Assembly: GCF_016863015.1 (NCBI RefSeq)
Contig: NZ_BOOB01000021.1
Coordinates: forward strand, 1-64,000
Length of the DNA stretch: 64,000 nucleotides
Direction of reading: 5' to 3'
Source: Microbispora amethystogenes
GTDB taxonomy: Bacteria; Actinomycetota; Actinomycetes; Streptosporangiales; Streptosporangiaceae
Position 1 is the first letter of the stretch, and every line of letters begins with the position of its first letter. This document shows positions 60,829-64,000 of the stretch, in pieces. A model generated the notes under the pieces. It had not been told where the DNA came from. It ran no database searches and was given only the letters and a program-made list of their open reading frames with translations. A program made the translations under genes and the position numbers.

Positions 60829-61978
60829 GGGAAGGGTGCAGGGCCGTGGGTGTCCAGTCCCACAGGGGACCGAGCGCGCGCGGCGCGAGGCGCGCCCACA
60901 ACGTCGAGGGCGTGACCCGGAGGGCGAGAACGGCCAGGGCATGGCTGATCGGCCCGGCGTCGATCATCTGATGCCCGGCCTGGCGGGCGCCGCGGGCGAC
61001 GGCCTGGGTGCGGGGGCGGCGCCGGGCGTCGTAGGCGTCCAGCGCCGCGGGCACGGAGGCTCCGGCGGCGAGGGCGGCGGCCAGGACGACCGCGTCTTCG
61101 ATCGACTGGCCGGCGCCCTGACCGCGATCGGGGCTCATGGCGTGGGCGGCGTCGCCGAGCAGGGCGATCCGGCCGCTGGTGTAGGCGGGCAGGTCGGGCA
61201 GCTCGTGGATGTCGATGTGGCGGACCTGCTCGGACGGTGTGGCCTCCAGGAGGGCGGGGATCGGGTCGTGCCAGCCGGAGACGCGCCGCCGCACCTGCTC
61301 CGGTTCGTCGTCGAAGCGGACGCCGGGCCGGTCGGCGGCAGTGCCCAGAGCCCAGTAGACCTGGCTCGGCGCGACGGGGTGGATGAGGAAGTAGCGGCCG
61401 CGGCCCAGGGTGATGCTGCCGCTCACCGGGATGGAGGTGCCGGCCAGGCCGAGCCAGGCGGTGTAGCCGAGGAAGCGCGGGGCGGGGGCATGCGGCCACA
61501 GCAGGCGGCGGGTGAGGCTGTGGATGCCGTCGGCGCCGACGACCAGGTCGGCCTCCCGCCGGCCGGTGGTGCAGGTGACGGTCACCTTCCCGGAGTCCTG
61601 GGCCAGGCCGGTGACCTCGACGCCGGTGTGCACCACGTCCTCGGGCAGCGCCTGCAGGAGCAGCCGGTGCAGGGCGGCGCGCCGGAAGGCGCGCAGCGGT
61701 GGTCTCCCGCCGGCGGGGGCGCGCATCAGGTGGCGGCCCGAGGGCAGGCGCATGGCGTGGGTGGCCCAGGTCGGCATGCTCGCCGCCTCGGCCTGGTCGG
61801 CCAGGCCGAGTTCGGCGAGGGCGCGCATCGCGTTGGGCGACTGCGACAGGCCGGCGCCCACCTCCCCGAAGGCGGGCACGCGCTCCAGCACGTCCACCCG
61901 CCAGCCGATGCGGCGCAGGGCGACGGCGGCGGCCAGGCCGCCGATGCCACCCCCGATCACGATCGCGTGGCCGGTCAC
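60821..61978 (-). CDS. FAD-dependent monooxygenase (salicylate/zeaxanthin epoxidase-like)
   Basis: Class A flavoprotein of 385 aa. GGGIGG (residues 9-14) with ALRRIGWRVDVLER binds FAD, VVGADGIHSLTRR is the DG motif and GDAAHAMSPDRGQGAGQSIEDA the GD motif. It lacks a thioredoxin-like tail. GTG 61978 overlaps the stop of the upstream regulator (GTGA), so both are made from one transcript. Substrate unknown; a phenolic compound or drug is likely for the family. Confidence 0.88.
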   Translation of the reverse strand: MTGHAIVIGGGIGGLAAAVALRRIGWRVDVLERVPAFGEVGAGLSQSPNAMRALAELGLADQAEAASMPTWATHAMRLPSGRHLMRAPAGGRPPLRAFRRAALHRLLLQALPEDVVHTGVEVTGLAQDSGKVTVTCTTGRREADLVVGADGIHSLTRRLLWPHAPAPRFLGYTAWLGLAGTSIPVSGSITLGRGRYFLIHPVAPSQVYWALGTAADRPGVRFDDEPEQVRRRVSGWHDPIPALLEATPSEQVRHIDIHELPDLPAYTSGRIALLGDAAHAMSPDRGQGAGQSIEDAVVLAAALAAGASVPAALDAYDARRRPRTQAVARGARQAGHQMIDAGPISHALAVLALRVTPSTLWARLAPRALGPLWDWTPTALHPSLT

Positions 61979-62430
61979 CGGTCCTCCTCGCCGAGCGGCG
62001 GAGCCTGTTCGAACACCCTGGCCATCCATGCGAAGGTGGCGTGCGCCTGACGGACGCGAGCGGCCCGTTCGGCGTCGGGGCCGACGAGATCGAGGCCCCG
62101 GCGGGTGATGTCGAGGAACGAGGCGATCCCCGCCACCTGCTGCCGCACCACCGCCTGCCAGGCGTCGTCGGCCATCCGGTAGTACATGGTGCGGTCGCCC
62201 GGCCGGGTCCTCCAGGTGAGGAATCCCATGCCGGTCAGCAACCGCAGGTTCATGGTCAACGACGCGCGGCTGGCGCCGATGGCGGCGCTGATCTGCCCGG
62301 CCGACTGCTCCGGCGGATCGCAGACCATCAGCCAGCCCAGGATCCGCCCGGCGATCGGCGGCACGCCGTCGCGGGCCAGGTGCATGGCGACCTGCTCGGC
62401 CCATTCCAGCAGTCGCTCGTCGTCGGCCAC
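61975..62430 (-). CDS. GbsR/MarR-like transcriptional regulator
   Basis: Winged-helix protein of 151 aa of the GbsR type. GRILGWLMVCDPPEQSAGQISAAIGASRASLTMNLRLLTGMGFLTWRTRPGDRTMYYRM is the HTH and wing; a four-helix tail follows. GTG 62430 follows AGGGAG. It is translationally coupled to the monooxygenase gene and divergent from a TetR gene. It probably represses its own operon through the inverted repeat just upstream. Confidence 0.85.
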   Translation of the reverse strand: MADDERLLEWAEQVAMHLARDGVPPIAGRILGWLMVCDPPEQSAGQISAAIGASRASLTMNLRLLTGMGFLTWRTRPGDRTMYYRMADDAWQAVVRQQVAGIASFLDITRRGLDLVGPDAERAARVRQAHATFAWMARVFEQAPPLGEEDR

Positions 62431-62448
62431 TGAGACTCCCTGATTTCG

Positions 62449-62474
62449 TGAGTTTCAGTATGAAGTAAAACTCA
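62449..62474. promoter_or_regulatory. inverted repeat upstream of GbsR-like regulator
   Basis: TGAGTTT (62449-62455) and AAACTCA (62468-62474) are perfect 7-bp arms around 12 bases; inside, TTCA-GTA-TGAA (62454-62464) is a second symmetric element. It lies 19 bp from the regulator start in an AT-rich patch and is a likely autoregulatory operator. Confidence 0.6.
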
Positions 62475-62607
62475 TGTACGCAGCAAGACGGCAAGCTGCC
62501 ATGGTGCCGTCTCCTCGCCTTCCGGTACGCCGAGTACCTTGCCGGTTCGCTAACCTTCCGACCAGATCCGCAGGTAAGGTACGGGCGGTTGTGCGGCGGG
62601 AAGGCTC

Positions 62608-63243
62608 GTGGTGAACGACTCGGGCAAACCTCCGGGGGCGGGGCGGACGCGGCGGCGCGGCGCCTCCCTGGAGGAGGCGATCCTGCGCGCCGCGGTGGAC
62701 GAGATGCTCGAATCCGGATACGCCGGGCTGACCATGGACAAGGTCGCCGCCCGCGCCGGCACCAACAAGAACGCCATCTACCGCCGCTGGCCCAGCCGTC
62801 TCGCACTCGGCGTCGCCGCCTACCGGCGACTGGTCACGGCGGTCCAGCCGCCCGACACCGGGGACCTGCGCGGCGACGTCCTGGAGATGCTGCGCGGGGC
62901 CAACCGCCACTGGAGCTCCCCCCTCGGCGCGATCCTGCGCGAGCTGATGTCGGCCGCCGGCGGCGCGCGGGAGTTCCTCACGCAGCTGCCGGAGCAGTCG
63001 GGCGACGCCGCGGCCGCCGCGTGGCTGACCGTCCTGGGCCGGGCGGTCGCGCGCGGCGAGGCGTCCCCCGAGGCGCTCCATCCCCGGGTCGCCACGGTGG
63101 CCGTCGTCCTGCTGCGCAACGAGTTCGTGGTGCGCGGGGTGCCCACCGCGCCCGACGACGTCCTCGTCGAGATCGTCGACGAGGTCTACCTGCCGCTGGT
63201 GCGCGGCCGCGGGTCGGCTCCGGCGCAGGACGTGGTGAAGTAG
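62608..63243 (+). CDS. TetR/AcrR family regulator
   Basis: Repressor-type protein of 211 aa. The HTH (LEEAILRAAVDEMLESGYAGLTMDKVAARAGTNKNAIYRRWPSRLALGVAAYRR) follows a basic 20-residue N-terminus. The C-terminal domain is of the TetR_C_16-like type. GTG 62608 has GGGAAGG upstream. Divergent from the GbsR-like gene. Its last 58 bases overlap the convergent XRE gene, an unusually long overlap that suggests mutual antisense interference. Confidence 0.88.
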   Translation: MVNDSGKPPGAGRTRRRGASLEEAILRAAVDEMLESGYAGLTMDKVAARAGTNKNAIYRRWPSRLALGVAAYRRLVTAVQPPDTGDLRGDVLEMLRGANRHWSSPLGAILRELMSAAGGAREFLTQLPEQSGDAAAAAWLTVLGRAVARGEASPEALHPRVATVAVVLLRNEFVVRGVPTAPDDVLVEIVDEVYLPLVRGRGSAPAQDVVK

Positions 63244-63986
63244 GCGGCGCTCTCGGCGTCCGACGGGTAGTACGACTCGATCGCGATCTCGTCGAGGGTG
63301 ATGTCCGTCGGGGTGCCGAACGTCGTGGTGGTCGAGAACAGTCGCAGTTCCCGTTCACCGAAGCGGAAGATCATCGGGACGGCGATCTCGGACCCGATCG
63401 CGGGGCTCGCGTCCTCGGAGCCGGGTGCCAGGAGTTCCTCGTACAGGGCGGTGAGCTCGGGGTCGGGAGCCGTGGCGAGCTGACGTCCGATACGGGTACG
63501 CAGGAGCGAGCGCACCTCGGCCAGGTTGACGATCCGGTGAGCGAGCCCGCGCGGGTCCAGTCCCAGCCGCACCATGTTGACCGGCGGCCGTAGCAGGTCG
63601 GGGGCGACGTCCGCGAGGAACGGGTCGATGGCGCGATTGGTCATCACGATGTTCCATCGGCGGTCGATGACCAGCGCCGGGTACGGCTCGTGTGCGCGCA
63701 GCACGCGTGCGATCGCGTCCCAGGCCGCCGACAGGGCGTCCCCGTCGAGCGGCCGCTCGGCGTAGCGGGGCGCGAAGCCGGCGGCGAGCAACAGCACGTT
63801 GCGCTCACGCAACGGCACGTCGAGCTGGTCGGCGAGCCGGAGGACCATGTCGGCGCTCGGGTTGGACCTGCCGGTCTCCACCAGGCTGACGTGCCGGGCC
63901 GAGACGTCGGCGGCGATCGCGAGATCGAGCTGGCTGAGCCGCCGGCGATGCCGCCACTCCCGTAACAGTTCCCCGACCGTGCGCAT
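63186..63986 (-). CDS. XRE family regulator with MmyB-like ligand domain
   Basis: Regulator of 266 aa. The N-terminal HTH_31/XRE domain is LREWRHRRRLSQLDLAIAADVSARHVSLVETGRSNPSADMVLRLADQL. The rest is the PAS-like MmyB ligand domain (PALVIDRRWNIVMTNRAIDPFL, then YFPSDAESAAYF-like YYPSDAESAAYF). In Streptomyces MmyB binds a fatty acid, and relatives often control an adjacent oxidoreductase gene. The target may lie beyond the window, since only 14 bases follow the start. Confidence 0.88.
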   Translation of the reverse strand: MRTVGELLREWRHRRRLSQLDLAIAADVSARHVSLVETGRSNPSADMVLRLADQLDVPLRERNVLLLAAGFAPRYAERPLDGDALSAAWDAIARVLRAHEPYPALVIDRRWNIVMTNRAIDPFLADVAPDLLRPPVNMVRLGLDPRGLAHRIVNLAEVRSLLRTRIGRQLATAPDPELTALYEELLAPGSEDASPAIGSEIAVPMIFRFGERELRLFSTTTTFGTPTDITLDEIAIESYYPSDAESAAYFTTSCAGADPRPRTSGR

Positions 63987-64000
63987 GACCGCCGATGCTA

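Overview
High-GC actinomycete chromosome. Codon third positions are almost all G or C, GTG starts are frequent, and the regulators (TetR, GntR, ArsR, HxlR, WYL, ECF sigma) and F420-type reductases are typical of soil actinobacteria. The gene mix (rifamycin-inactivating Rox, HelR, many stand-alone VOC and RibD-fold proteins) fits Streptosporangiales or Streptomyces relatives. I cannot fix the genus from sequence alone. No rRNA, tRNA, CRISPR array or intact mobile element was seen.

Layout. (1) 0-4.1 kb: unrelated metabolic genes (C-C hydrolase-like enzyme, a leaderless VOC protein, an erythromycin-esterase-family protein divergent from a TioE-like MerR regulator, an SDR). (2) 4.4-26.2 kb: a large catabolic island. 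It holds three amidohydrolase-superfamily enzymes, a PuuE-like deacetylase-fold amidohydrolase, an M20D amidase, a cysteine amidase of the N-carbamoylsarcosine hydrolase family, a ThDP-dependent 2-oxo acid decarboxylase followed by an aminoaldehyde-type dehydrogenase, a complete PotDBCA-type ABC importer, two MFS transporters, a double Lrp regulator and two paralogous regulators of an unusual type (HTH_12-like winged helix joined to an FCD domain). The set looks like uptake and stepwise dismantling of a cationic, nitrogen-rich compound, perhaps a cyclic guanidine or hydantoin-like ring. The substrate is an inference. (3) 26.2-30 kb: a LuxR/histidine-kinase pair divergent from a polytopic membrane protein, then a kinase pseudogene.

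(4) 30-34.5 kb: a stand-alone trpB-trpA-gntR operon with paired operators ahead of it, and a xylulokinase-like FGGY kinase. (5) 34.5-41.5 kb: decayed DNA and small stress or redox genes (F420/FMN reductase, RibD-fold reductase with divergent HxlR, WYL regulator, PhnB-like protein, aldo/keto reductase, winged-helix protein, double VOC protein). (6) 41.5-53.1 kb: a resistance-like region. It contains a TetR/FAD-monooxygenase pair, a rifampicin monooxygenase (rox) behind a 17-residue leader peptide and hairpins, a beta-lactamase-fold esterase, a zinc-finger coiled-coil protein with an AT-rich promoter, an ABC-F ATPase divergent from a TetR over a 37-bp palindrome, and helR with an inverted repeat resembling the rifamycin-associated element. 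Remnants of a Tn3-like transposase and of TnpB flank these genes.

(7) 53.3-64 kb: an ECF sigma with a membrane-anchored partner, an FAD monooxygenase divergent from TetR over twin palindromes, RibD-fold reductases, a SnoaL-type ECF sigma, an ArsR operon encoding an SRPBCC-RibD fusion, an FAD monooxygenase with its small regulator, a TetR and an XRE/MmyB regulator.

The strongest candidates for something new are the catabolic island with its twin HTH_12-FCD regulators and the rox leader/attenuator next to helR. Short tandem duplications at gene borders recur through the window.
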